From: Pseudolabrys sp.
GTDB lineage: Bacteria > Pseudomonadota > Alphaproteobacteria > Rhizobiales > Xanthobacteraceae
DNA length: 6,322 nt
Assembly: GCA_026125925.1 (NCBI GenBank)
Contig: JAHCKF010000218.1
Location: 1-6,322, forward strand
Direction: 5' to 3'
The notes beneath the pieces are model-generated. The model made no database searches and was not told the DNA's origin. It worked only from the letters and a program-made list of their open reading frames with translations. A program made the translations under genes and the position numbers. Shown piece by piece: positions 1 to 6,302 of this stretch; positions within the stretch are counted from its first letter, which is position 1, and the number at the start of each line of letters is the position of its first letter.

Positions 1-117
1 TTCGGCCTGGGTGCGCACCAGGGTATCGACCTCGCGCCGCACGCCCTGGGCGACGCCGGCGGCGTCGTTCATCAGCCGCGCCATCTCGTCGAAGATCCGG
101 TTGTTGGTCTGGGTCAT
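1..117 (-). CDS. ubiK: UbiK/BMFP-family accessory factor (N-terminal part, cut by window edge)
   Basis: The leftward frame begins at ATG 117-115 and stays open for 39 codons to the window edge, so only the N-terminus is seen. It reads MTQTNNRIFDEMARLMNDAA and continues with an AQGVRREVDTLVRTQAE stretch. This matches from memory the start of alphaproteobacterial YqiC/BMFP proteins, small proteins of about 80-110 residues with an amphipathic helix followed by a C-terminal coiled coil. In enterobacteria UbiK binds UbiJ and assists aerobic ubiquinone biosynthesis; the same role here is inferred from family membership. A GGAGAG Shine-Dalgarno (124-129 on the opposite strand) lies 6 bases before the ATG and supports the start. 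The gene is divergent from lgt. The coiled-coil half is outside the window, so the family call rests on the N-terminal helix alone. Confidence 0.8.
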   Translation of the reverse strand, partial: MTQTNNRIFDEMARLMNDAAGVAQGVRREVDTLVRTQAE

Positions 118-263
118 GCTCGTCTCTCCGCTGAGGATTTTTAGTGGTTTCCCCGGCCCCTGGTCGCGGCCACAATGGCCTGCGGGTCATCGGCCTGCAA
201 GGTCCCTGTTATATGAGGCGCTGTGCTAAGACGCGGCCGGGCGACTCAGAAAGTCATACGACG

Positions 264-268
264 AAAGG
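264..268 (+). promoter_or_regulatory. Ribosome binding site deciding the lgt start
   Basis: AAAGG lies 5 bases before ATG 274. The open frame reaches back to ATG 223, but that start would add 17 mostly basic residues ([17 protein letters not shown]) that do not resemble the usual Lgt N-terminus. The position of the site and the homologous [13 protein letters not shown] start favour 274. Confidence 0.55.
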
Positions 269-273
269 CGACG

Positions 274-1116
274 ATGCCCCTTTTCGTAATCCCGTTCCCC
301 TACATCGATCCGGTCCTGGTGCATATCGGCCCGCTGGCGATCCGCTGGTACGCGCTGGCCTATATCTGCGGCATCATCTTCGGCTGGCTCTATGCCCGCA
401 CCCTCATCCGCAACGACCGGCTCTGGGGCAGGCAACCTTCAAGTAATTCTGCGCCGCTCAAGGTCATCGACTTCGACGACTTCGTGTTGTGGGTGACGCT
501 CGGCATCATTCTCGGCGGCCGCACCGGCTACGTGCTGTTCTACAACCTGCCGCACTTCATGGCGCATCCGCTGGAGATCTTCGAATTGTGGAACGGCGGC
601 ATGTCGTTCCACGGCGGCTTCACCGGCTGCGTCATCGCCGTCGTCCTGTTCGCCCGCTCGCGCGGCATCCCGATCCTGTCTTTGGGGGATTTGACCTGCG
701 CTGCCGCGCCTCTCGGCATCTTCTTCGGCCGCATTGCCAACTTCATCAATGGCGAGCTCTGGGGCCGGCCGACCGACGTGCCATGGGCCATGGTCTTCCC
801 CAATGGCGGACCGATGCCGCGCCATCCCAGCCAGATCTACGAGGCGACGCTCGAGGGCCTGGTGCTGTTCGCCCTGCTGTTCGTCATGATCCGCCTCGGC
901 GCGCTGAAGAAACCGGGCCTGATCGTCGGCAGCTTCGCCTGCTACTATGCGGTGGCGCGCAGCTTCTCGGAATTCTTCCGCGAACCGGACGCGCAGCTCG
1001 GCTTCCTCTGGGGCGGCGCCACCATGGGGCAATTGCTGTCGATCCCGTTGTTTCTCGCCGGCGTCGCGTTCATTCTCTACGCGTTGAAACATCCGCTCGA
1101 CCACAAGGCGCCATGA
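274..1116 (+). CDS. lgt: Prolipoprotein diacylglyceryl transferase (Lgt)
   Basis: This inner-membrane enzyme moves the diacylglyceryl group of phosphatidylglycerol onto the lipobox cysteine of prolipoproteins, the first step of lipoprotein maturation. The 280-residue product is of normal length for the family and is hydrophobic, with several likely membrane segments. It shows the family landmarks in order. [18 protein letters not shown] lies near the N-terminus, [11 protein letters not shown] near residue 81, and MSFHGG at 110-115 with His113, equivalent to the essential E. coli His103. The Lgt signature [17 protein letters not shown] begins at Gly152 (Arg153, Asn156, Asn159, Glu161), and an R-x3-EFFREPD motif at 229-239 lies near the C-terminus. 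ATG 274 was chosen over ATG 223 because of the ribosome site and N-terminal homology. The methyltransferase gene begins 7 bases after the stop, so the two are probably cotranscribed. I see no convincing promoter in the 156-bp divergent spacer; a TATATG at 210-215 has no matching -35. Confidence 0.96.
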   Translation: MPLFVIPFPYIDPVLVHIGPLAIRWYALAYICGIIFGWLYARTLIRNDRLWGRQPSSNSAPLKVIDFDDFVLWVTLGIILGGRTGYVLFYNLPHFMAHPLEIFELWNGGMSFHGGFTGCVIAVVLFARSRGIPILSLGDLTCAAAPLGIFFGRIANFINGELWGRPTDVPWAMVFPNGGPMPRHPSQIYEATLEGLVLFALLFVMIRLGALKKPGLIVGSFACYYAVARSFSEFFREPDAQLGFLWGGATMGQLLSIPLFLAGVAFILYALKHPLDHKAP

Positions 1117-1123
1117 ACTTCCC

Positions 1124-2217
1124 ATGACCGAGCCGACGCCACTGGAGATCGATATCCGCCGCCGCATCAATGCGGCCGGACCGATGCCGGTGGCGCAATA
1201 CATGGCGCTGTGCCTGACCGATCCCAAATACGGCTACTACGTGACGCGCGATCCGCTCGGCGCGCGCCGGCGTTTCATCACCGCGCCGGAAGTGACCAGA
1301 TGTTCGGCGAGCTGATCGGCATCTGGATGTCGGCGGTGTGGAAGCTGATGGGCTCGCCCGATCAGGTGCGCGTCGTCGAGCTCGGCCCCGGCCGCGGCAC
1401 CTTGATGAAGGACGCGATGCGCGCCGCCCAGGTGGTGCCGCCGTTCCGCAAGGCGGTCGTGCTCGACCTCGTCGAGATCAGTCCGATCCTGCGCGAGCAG
1501 CAGCGGCGCGCGCTCGAGCCGCACAACATCCCGATGGCGTGGTACAATTCGATCAACGACGTGCCGGACGGTCCCGCCATCATCGTCGCCAACGAGTTCT
1601 TCGACGCCATTCCGGTGTCGCAGGCGGTCAAGACCGAAGACGGCTGGCGCGAGCGCTGCGTCGGCATCGACGCCGACGGCAAGCTCGCTTTCGTGCTCGC
1701 CGCCGAGCCGATGGCGCATCTCGACATCCTGTTGCCGCAGGCGGCGCGCGACGCGCCGGTCGATTCCATCTTCGAATGGCGCAGCGATGCCGCTGCGATC
1801 GATCTCGGCCGCCGCGTCGCGCAGGACAGCGCGGCGCTGGTGATCGACTACGGCCATTCCGAAACCGACTTCGGCGATACGCTGCAGGCGGTCGGCAAGC
1901 ACGCTTATGCCGATCCGCTGCACGAACTCGGCGAGGTCGATCTCACCGCGCATGTCGATTTCGCGCCGCTGTCGCGCACCATCGAGGCGATGGGCGCCAA
2001 AGCCTACGGCCCGATCACGCAATCGCTGCTGCTGCGCCGGCTCGGCATCGAGACCCGCGCCGCGACGCTGAAGGGCAAGGCGACGCGGGCCCAGGCCGCC
2101 GATGTCGATATGGCGCTGGCGCGGCTGATCGGCATCGGCCGCACCGGCATGGGCGAATTGTTCAAGGCCGCGGCCTATGCCGCGCCCTCGCTCGGGGTGC
2201 CGCCGGCCTTCGACTGA
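1124..2217 (+). pseudogene. SAM-dependent methyltransferase, MidA/NDUFAF7 family, reading frame broken by a -1 frameshift
   Basis: This is a class I methyltransferase of the COG1565/DUF185 family. The mitochondrial member NDUFAF7 dimethylates an arginine of complex I subunit NDUFS2; the bacterial substrate is less well established. The first frame (1124-1315) encodes MTEPTPLEIDIRRRINAAGP, then YGYY and FITAPEVT, and hits TGA at 1313-1315 after 63 codons. The second frame continues the family sequence from ATG 1300 (MFGELIGIW) to TGA 2217. One extra C at about 1297/1298 (ACC-CAG-ATG) would give VTQMFGEL and a 364-residue protein, normal for the family. In restored numbering it carries SAM motif I ELGPGRG (Gly88-Gly92), VEISPILREQ, the hallmark ANEFFDAIP (Asn157, Glu158, Asp161), DYGH at 242-245, DLTAHVDF, and a C-terminal MGELFKAAA. 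Downstream codons look fully maintained. It may therefore be an intact gene with a sequence error, a recent pseudogene, or a gene expressed by reinitiation. The ribosome site for ATG 1124 is weak (AAGG 15 bases upstream). Confidence 0.88.
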
Positions 2218-2313
2218 GCGGGAACGGCGTACTTTGCCACGCGCCGGACACCTTCTTCATGCTTTAATGGCAGCGGAGTCGGGGCGACCGGTCTCCTCGT
2301 GACATCGATGATC

Positions 2314-2317
2314 AGGA
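2314..2317 (+). promoter_or_regulatory. Ribosome binding site supporting the pgeF start at 2326
   Basis: AGGA lies 8 bases before ATG 2326. The competing in-frame starts, GTG 2299 and ATG 2308, have no comparable site. Starting at 2326 gives MLQAAVLATLPGIRHAFFTR, the usual short lead-in to the family's HAFFTR motif. ATG 2308 remains possible. Confidence 0.45.
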
Positions 2318-2325
2318 CCGTCCCT

Positions 2326-3093
2326 ATGCTGCAAGCTGCCGTCCTCGCCACCTTGCCCGGAATCCGCCACGCGTTCTTCACGCGCAATGGCGGCGTGTCG
2401 CAAGGCCTCTATGACAGCCTCAACGGCGGCGTCGGCTCGAACGACACGCCCGAGCATGTCGCCGAGAACCGCGCGCGCATGGCGATGTCGCTCGGCGTCA
2501 AACCGGAGCGCTTCCTGTCGCTCTATCAGATCCATTCGCCGGACGTGGTTGTCGCCGAACAGCCATGGGCGCCCGACCAGCGGCCGCGCGCCGACGCCGT
2601 GGTGACGCGCGTGCCCGAACTGGCGATCGGTGTCTCCACTGCCGACTGCGGCCCGCTGCTGTTCGCCGACGACAATGCGCGCGTCATCGGCGCGGCGCAT
2701 GCCGGCTGGCGCGGCGCCTTCACCGGCGTCATCGAGGCGACGCTCGCCGCGATGGAGAAGCTCGGCGCCTCGCGCGACAACATATCGGTCGCGCTCGGCC
2801 CGACCATTCGCCAGGCGAATTACGAAGTCGGCCCGGAATTCGTCGCGCGATTTACCGCCGCCGACATGGACAATACGCGCTTCTTCACTGACTCCGCGCG
2901 CGAAGGCCATTCGATGTTCGACCTGACCGGCTACATCGCCTCGCGCGTTCAACAAGCGGGTATCGTGAAATTTGAAGATCTCGGCCTCTGCACTTATGCC
3001 GAGCCGGAGCGCTTTTTCAGCTTCCGCCGCGCGACGCATCAAAGCGAGCCGGATTACGGCCGACATATCAACGCGATCGCGCTGCACGACTAG
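2326..3093 (+). CDS. pgeF: PgeF / YfiH-YlmD family protein (laccase domain, DUF152)
   Basis: The family is annotated as 'polyphenol oxidase' or laccase domain. E. coli YfiH (PgeF) is reported to edit peptidoglycan precursors carrying L-Ser in place of L-Ala, while YlmD and the human relative FAMIN/LACC1 have purine-nucleoside phosphorylase and adenosine deaminase activity. The exact activity here is inferred. From ATG 2326 the product has 255 residues, normal for the family. It shows HAFFTRNGGVSQGLYDSLN near the N-terminus, then the three zinc/catalytic residues of the fold: His70 in YQIHS, Cys108 in TADCGPLLF and His125 in AAHAGWRG. Next come LGPTIRQANYEVG and a C-terminal LCTYAEPERFFSFRR followed by GRHINAIAL. 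The usual Cys of the GPCIG-type motif is Thr here. It is likely cytoplasmic, with no signal peptide seen. It follows the methyltransferase gene after 108 bases in which I see no clear promoter or terminator, so it probably belongs to the lgt operon. A palindrome follows the stop. Confidence 0.92.
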   Translation: MLQAAVLATLPGIRHAFFTRNGGVSQGLYDSLNGGVGSNDTPEHVAENRARMAMSLGVKPERFLSLYQIHSPDVVVAEQPWAPDQRPRADAVVTRVPELAIGVSTADCGPLLFADDNARVIGAAHAGWRGAFTGVIEATLAAMEKLGASRDNISVALGPTIRQANYEVGPEFVARFTAADMDNTRFFTDSAREGHSMFDLTGYIASRVQQAGIVKFEDLGLCTYAEPERFFSFRRATHQSEPDYGRHINAIALHD

Positions 3094-3101
3094 CGGACAC
3101 C

Positions 3102-3131
3102 CGTCATTCCGGGGCGCGCCCCGGAATGACG
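3102..3131. repeat. Perfect 30-bp palindrome, REP-like element or terminator after pgeF
   Basis: The left arm CGTCATTCCGGGGCG (3102-3116) is followed directly by its exact reverse complement (3117-3131). It starts 8 bases after the pgeF stop. As RNA it would form a stem of about 13 bp around a CGCG loop. No U tract follows, so it is not a classic intrinsic terminator. Palindromes with this CGTCATTCCGGGG core are, from memory, abundant between genes in Bradyrhizobium-like genomes, which suggests a dispersed REP-type repeat that may also stop transcription or protect the 3' end of the mRNA. Confidence 0.75.
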
Positions 3132-3155
3132 ACGTGCAGCGCGTTAATCATCGCG

Positions 3156-3170
3156 TTAACCTTCGATTAA
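3156..3170. promoter_or_regulatory. Candidate CtrA-binding box upstream of the lipoprotein gene
   Basis: TTAACCTTCGATTAA is an exact match to TTAA-N7-TTAA, the recognition pattern of the alphaproteobacterial cell-cycle regulator CtrA. It lies 74 bases before the lipoprotein ATG. A further TTAA at 3144-3147 is 8 bases upstream of the box. The stretch is conspicuously AT-richer than its surroundings. No sigma-70 hexamer pair is clear nearby, so the promoter itself is not located. Binding is inferred from the pattern only. Confidence 0.45.
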
Positions 3171-3244
3171 CCACGCTGGACTTGAGCGCATCAGCCACTA
3201 AACTCGCCGCCGGCGGAGGGGGCCGGCCGGGTTGAGGGGGTTCG

Positions 3245-3937
3245 ATGCTGGGTCGAGTGATTGTGCGGACGGTGTTGATCGGCTGCATCGCCAGCGGCCT
3301 TGCCGCCTGCAAGCAAGACGGCCCCGCACATCTCGCCGCGCAACAGCCGCGCGGCGCCACCGTTGCCTTCGACGTCATCGACGGACTGCCACAGACGCAA
3401 TTCCAGAAGCTGGTCGAACGGCTCAACGACGAAGCGCAGTCGCGCCGGCTCGCCGTGGCATCCCGCGATGGCTCGTCGGCCTATCGCGTGCGCGGCGCGC
3501 TGACCGCCACCGTCGATCGCGAGCAGACGACGATCGCCTGGACCTGGGATGTGTTCGACGGCGCGCAGCAGCGCGTGTTGCAGATCAAGGGCGAAGAGGC
3601 CGGCGCCAGGACGGCGAAGACCGACGAGGCCTGGAAGGTGGCCGACGACGCCATGCTTCAGCGCATCGCGCAGTCGAGCATGGACAAGCTGTCGGCGTTC
3701 CTGACTTCGCCGGAGGTCGCGCCGGGCCAGGCCGCCACACCGGCCATGGCCTTCGACACCAGTTCGCCCGAGGCCGCCGGCATTTACCGCATCCAGAGCA
3801 GCGCCGATCCGCTCCAGGCCGGTCCGTCGGACGGCCCGGCGGCGCTGACGCCGCTGCCGCAGAAACGGCCGGCCACGACCCATGCGGCGCGGCAGACCCG
3901 TACCCCCGCGGTGGCCGTTGCCGACAACGCGCTCTAG
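3245..3937 (+). CDS. Small lipoprotein of unknown function
   Basis: The 230-residue product begins with a type II signal peptide: MLGRVIVR, then a hydrophobic core (TVLIGCIASG), then lipobox LAAC with Cys22 as the lipidation site. It should be exported, lipidated by Lgt and anchored in the membrane on the periplasmic side. Residues 38-150 look like one small folded domain (FDVIDGLPQTQFQKLVERLN, a YRVRGALTA strand, then IAWTWDVFDGAQQRVLQIKG) ending in a helix (AWKVADDAMLQRIAQSSMDK, then LSAFL). I recall similar hypothetical lipoproteins in Hyphomicrobiales but know no assigned function. The last 75 residues are rich in Pro, Ala, Thr and Ser and are probably a flexible tail. The start is supported by GAGGGGG at 3234-3240. 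The gene appears to have its own upstream control region (palindrome, CtrA-type box) and a terminator-like hairpin at its stop, suggesting a single-gene unit. The lipobox is firm; any role is unknown. Confidence 0.88.
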   Translation: MLGRVIVRTVLIGCIASGLAACKQDGPAHLAAQQPRGATVAFDVIDGLPQTQFQKLVERLNDEAQSRRLAVASRDGSSAYRVRGALTATVDREQTTIAWTWDVFDGAQQRVLQIKGEEAGARTAKTDEAWKVADDAMLQRIAQSSMDKLSAFLTSPEVAPGQAATPAMAFDTSSPEAAGIYRIQSSADPLQAGPSDGPAALTPLPQKRPATTHAARQTRTPAVAVADNAL

Positions 3938-3972
3938 GGCCCGCGCGATCTACCGCACAAACGCGCGTGCCC
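3937..3972 (+). terminator. Terminator-like hairpin at the end of the lipoprotein gene
   Basis: The arm at 3937-3947 (GGGCCCGCGCG) pairs with 3962-3972 (CGCGCGTGCCC) in 10 of 11 positions, with one C-U mismatch and a 14-base loop. The stem begins at the last base of the TAG stop. Only a poor T-rich run (TTGCTTTGT, 3977-3985) follows, so this would be an imperfect intrinsic terminator or a 3'-end stabilising hairpin. Confidence 0.35.
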
Positions 3973-4020
3973 GGCCTTGCTTTGTCCGAAAAAGACCCTG
4001 GACACGGGCCTGAACGCGTA

Positions 4021-4048
4021 TTGCCGCCCCCCGCACACCTTGTTATGA
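4021..4048 (+). promoter_or_regulatory. Possible sigma-70-type promoter for prs
   Basis: TTGCCG (4021-4026) and TTATGA (4043-4048) are separated by 16 bases and lie about 120 bases before the prs ATG. The -35 fits well and the -10 only fairly. The resulting leader would contain a 6-bp hairpin (CCCGGA 4086-4091 with TCCGGG 4099-4104). This is pattern matching in high-GC DNA and could be chance, although a promoter somewhere in 3973-4150 is expected. Confidence 0.3.
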
Positions 4049-4166
4049 CCGGCGCGCCTGAAGCGTGAAATTTCGTCGCACCCGCCCCGGACGTCGCATC
4101 CGGGCGCCGCGCAACGCCGAAATCGCGTTCTTCCGGTTAACGCGCGCGATGTAACGAGGTTGGCGG

Positions 4167-5138
4167 ATGTCGGGTAAGAACGGTGCGATCAAGCTGGTCG
4201 CCGGCAACTCCAATCCCGCCCTCGCCGCCGCCATTGGCGATTACCTCAAGACGCCGCTGACCAAAGCCATGGTGCGCCGCTTCGCCGACGGCGAGGTGTT
4301 CGTCGAGATCCAGGAAAACGTGCGCGGCGCCGACTGCTTCGTCATCCAGTCGACCTCGGCGCCGGCCAACGACCACCTGATGGAATTGCTGATCATCATG
4401 GACGCGCTGCGCCGCTCCTCGGCGCGCCGCATCACCGCGGTGGTCCCCTATTTCGGCTACGCCCGGCAGGACCGCAAACCGGGGCCGCGCACGCCGATCT
4501 CGGCCAAGCTCGTCGCCAACCTGATCACGCATTCCGGCGCCGACCGCGTCATGACGCTCGACCTGCATGCCGGCCAGATCCAGGGCTTCTTCGATATCCC
4601 GACGGACAATCTCTATGCCTCGCCGGTGATGGTCCGCGACATCAAGCAGAAGTTCAAGGACGAGAACGTCATGGTGGTGTCGCCCGACGTCGGCGGCGTG
4701 GTGCGCGCCCGCGGCCTGGCCAAGCGCATCAATGCGCCGCTCGCCATCATCGACAAGCGCCGCGAGCGCGCCGGCGAATCCGAAGTGATGAACGTGATCG
4801 GCGAAGTCGACGGCCACACCTGCATCCTCGTCGACGACATCGTCGACTCCGGCGGCACGCTGGTGAACGCCGCCGAAGCGCTGCTCAAGAACGGCGCGCG
4901 CGCCGTCTATGCCTACATCACGCACGGCGTGCTGTCGGGCGGCGCGGTCGCCCGCATCTCGAAGTCGCAGCTCAAGGAGCTGGTCATCACCGACTCCATC
5001 CAGCCGACCGATGCCGTGAAGGCGGCGCCGAACATTCGCCTGCTGCCGATCGCGGCGCTGATCGGCGAAGCGGTGGCGCGCACCGCGCACGAAGAGTCGG
5101 TGTCGAGTCTGTTCGACGACCTGCCGTCGAAGGAATAG
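4167..5138 (+). CDS. prs: Ribose-phosphate pyrophosphokinase (PRPP synthetase, class I)
   Basis: This cytoplasmic enzyme transfers pyrophosphate from ATP to ribose 5-phosphate, giving PRPP for purine, pyrimidine, NAD, histidine and tryptophan synthesis. The 323-residue product is slightly longer than the usual 310-320. It contains the family motifs in order. The ATP-binding [18 protein letters not shown] lies near the N-terminus, then [13 protein letters not shown], then [20 protein letters not shown] with Asp132 and His134. SPDVGG, the catalytic flexible loop with Lys197 and Arg199 ([12 protein letters not shown]) and the PRPP-binding loop [10 protein letters not shown] (222-231) follow. All catalytic residues I can check are present. 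The start is supported by GAGGT at 4156-4160, 7 bases before the ATG. The upstream ATG at 4149 is followed at once by a stop. The next gene begins 28 bases after the stop and probably shares the transcript. The 229-bp leader region is long enough to hold its own promoter. Confidence 0.97.
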   Translation: MSGKNGAIKLVAGNSNPALAAAIGDYLKTPLTKAMVRRFADGEVFVEIQENVRGADCFVIQSTSAPANDHLMELLIIMDALRRSSARRITAVVPYFGYARQDRKPGPRTPISAKLVANLITHSGADRVMTLDLHAGQIQGFFDIPTDNLYASPVMVRDIKQKFKDENVMVVSPDVGGVVRARGLAKRINAPLAIIDKRRERAGESEVMNVIGEVDGHTCILVDDIVDSGGTLVNAAEALLKNGARAVYAYITHGVLSGGAVARISKSQLKELVITDSIQPTDAVKAAPNIRLLPIAALIGEAVARTAHEESVSSLFDDLPSKE

Positions 5139-5166
5139 CGGCAAGCCCGGAGCTTCGTCGCCGATC

Positions 5167-6177
5167 ATGGATTCATTGTCGCAAGCTGCGCTGGGAGCCG
5201 CGATCGGCGTTGCCGTCATGGGGCGGCGCACCAGGCCATGGAAGGCGGCGTTGGTCGGCGCGATCGCCGGCACCCTGCCCGATCTCGATTCCTTCTATGA
5301 TCACGGCGATCCGATCAGCAACATGGTCTTCCATCGCGCCAACAGCCACGCGCTGTTCTGGCAGACCGTAGCGTCGCTGCCGATCGCCGCGGTGACCGCC
5401 GCGGCCTTGCGCGAATGGCGCTCCTTCAAGCCGTGGTGGCTGACCGTCTGGCTGGCGCTCGTCACCCACGCTCTGCTCGACTGGACGACGGTCTACGGCA
5501 CGCAGCTCGGCCTGCCCTTCACCGACACGCCCTTCGCGCTGGGCAGCATGTTCATCATCGATCCGCTCTATACGCTGCCGCTCCTGATCGGCATCGGCGT
5601 CGCGCTCGCGCTGCGCAACACGCGCGGCTGGCGCTGGAATGCCGCCGGCCTCATCCTCTCCACGGCCTATCTCGGCTGGAGCGCGCTGGCGCAACATCAC
5701 GCCAGCGGCGTCGCCCGCGAGAACCTCGAGGCTCAGGGCCATCAGGTCGAACGGCTGCTGGTGACGCCGGCACCGCTCAACACCATCGTCTGGCGCATCG
5801 TGGCGATCACGCCGCAGGGCTATCTCGAAGGCTATTACTCGCTGTTCGATCGCGACCGCGGCGTCGCCTTCGACCGTTTCCCGCGCGGCGAAGAACTTTA
5901 TGCGCAACTGCGGGACAATCGCTTCGTCGCTACCATCGCCCGCTTCAGCCGCGGCTTCTTCAAGATGAGCGAGCATGACGGCCGCGCCGTCATCACCGAT
6001 CTGCGCATGGGCATGGAGCCGCGCTACACCTTCAACTTCGAGGTGGCGCAGCGGCAGAGCCCGACCTTCGCGCCGCTCGTGCCGCCGACGCGCTATGCGC
6101 AGCGGCCGGATGCCGAAAACGGTTTGCCCTGGCTGTGGCGCCGGGCGCTGGGCGAGAAACTGCCGCCGCCGCGCTGA
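5167..6177 (+). CDS. YdjM/DUF457-family membrane-bound putative metal-dependent hydrolase
   Basis: The 336-residue protein starts with the family opening MDSLSQAALGAAIGVAVMGR. It carries the conserved putative metal ligands LPDLD (Asp39, Asp41), HRANSH (His56, His61) and THALLDW (His101, Asp105), plus the conserved IDPLYTLP at 131-138. Hydrophobic segments lie near residues 5-18, 62-82, 88-104, 133-149 and 157-175, so the first half is an inner-membrane domain. Residues 180-336 form a soluble, probably extracytoplasmic C-terminal domain (QVERLLVTPAPLNTIVWRIV, later FFKMSEHDGRAVITDLRMG). Members are called 'metal-dependent hydrolase', and E. coli YdjM is LexA-regulated. The substrate is unknown and hydrolase activity is not proven, to my knowledge. 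The ribosome site is poor: GGAG at 5149-5152 is 14 bases from the ATG. The 28-base gap after prs suggests cotranscription, without an obvious functional link. Confidence 0.88.
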   Translation: MDSLSQAALGAAIGVAVMGRRTRPWKAALVGAIAGTLPDLDSFYDHGDPISNMVFHRANSHALFWQTVASLPIAAVTAAALREWRSFKPWWLTVWLALVTHALLDWTTVYGTQLGLPFTDTPFALGSMFIIDPLYTLPLLIGIGVALALRNTRGWRWNAAGLILSTAYLGWSALAQHHASGVARENLEAQGHQVERLLVTPAPLNTIVWRIVAITPQGYLEGYYSLFDRDRGVAFDRFPRGEELYAQLRDNRFVATIARFSRGFFKMSEHDGRAVITDLRMGMEPRYTFNFEVAQRQSPTFAPLVPPTRYAQRPDAENGLPWLWRRALGEKLPPPR

Positions 6178-6302
6178 CGGACCGCTCGGTCACGCGCCGG
6201 TTCCGAGAACAAAACGGAATCAAATTCGGGCCGCGGATTGGTCCCCGCAGTTATCCACCAGAGAGTCATCAAGCCGCAGCATTCGTTGTGGAGAGTCGCC
6301 GC

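Noticed and set aside
209..215. TTATATG as a -10 element for lgt
   Set aside because: No acceptable -35 sequence lies 16-18 bases upstream (the bases there read about GTCATC), so I do not call a promoter.
223..273. Extended N-terminus of Lgt from ATG 223
   Set aside because: The 17 extra residues are basic and atypical, and a ribosome site with the usual family N-terminus supports ATG 274.
439..1227. Long open frame on the minus strand opposite lgt (262 codons)
   Set aside because: It is a by-product of high-GC codon bias in lgt. The translation is rich in Arg, Glu and Ala, has no recognisable motif, and lies antisense to a clear gene.
1338..2267. Second plus-strand open frame (309 codons) inside the methyltransferase gene
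   Set aside because: It is an Arg/Ala-rich shadow frame; all methyltransferase motifs lie in the frame ending at 2217.
3232..4068. Alternative plus-strand frame of 278 codons overlapping the lipoprotein gene
   Set aside because: The translation is Arg-rich and without motifs, while the other frame has a clear signal peptide, lipobox and ribosome site.
4137..5273. Minus-strand open frame of 378 codons opposite prs
   Set aside because: It mirrors the prs codons and gives a low-complexity His/Arg/Asp/Val-rich product with no family resemblance; prs is certain on the other strand.
6199..6221. Weak hairpin GGTTCCG / CGGAATC after the hydrolase gene
   Set aside because: The stem is only 7 bp with a G-U pair and no U tract, too weak to call a terminator in this base composition.
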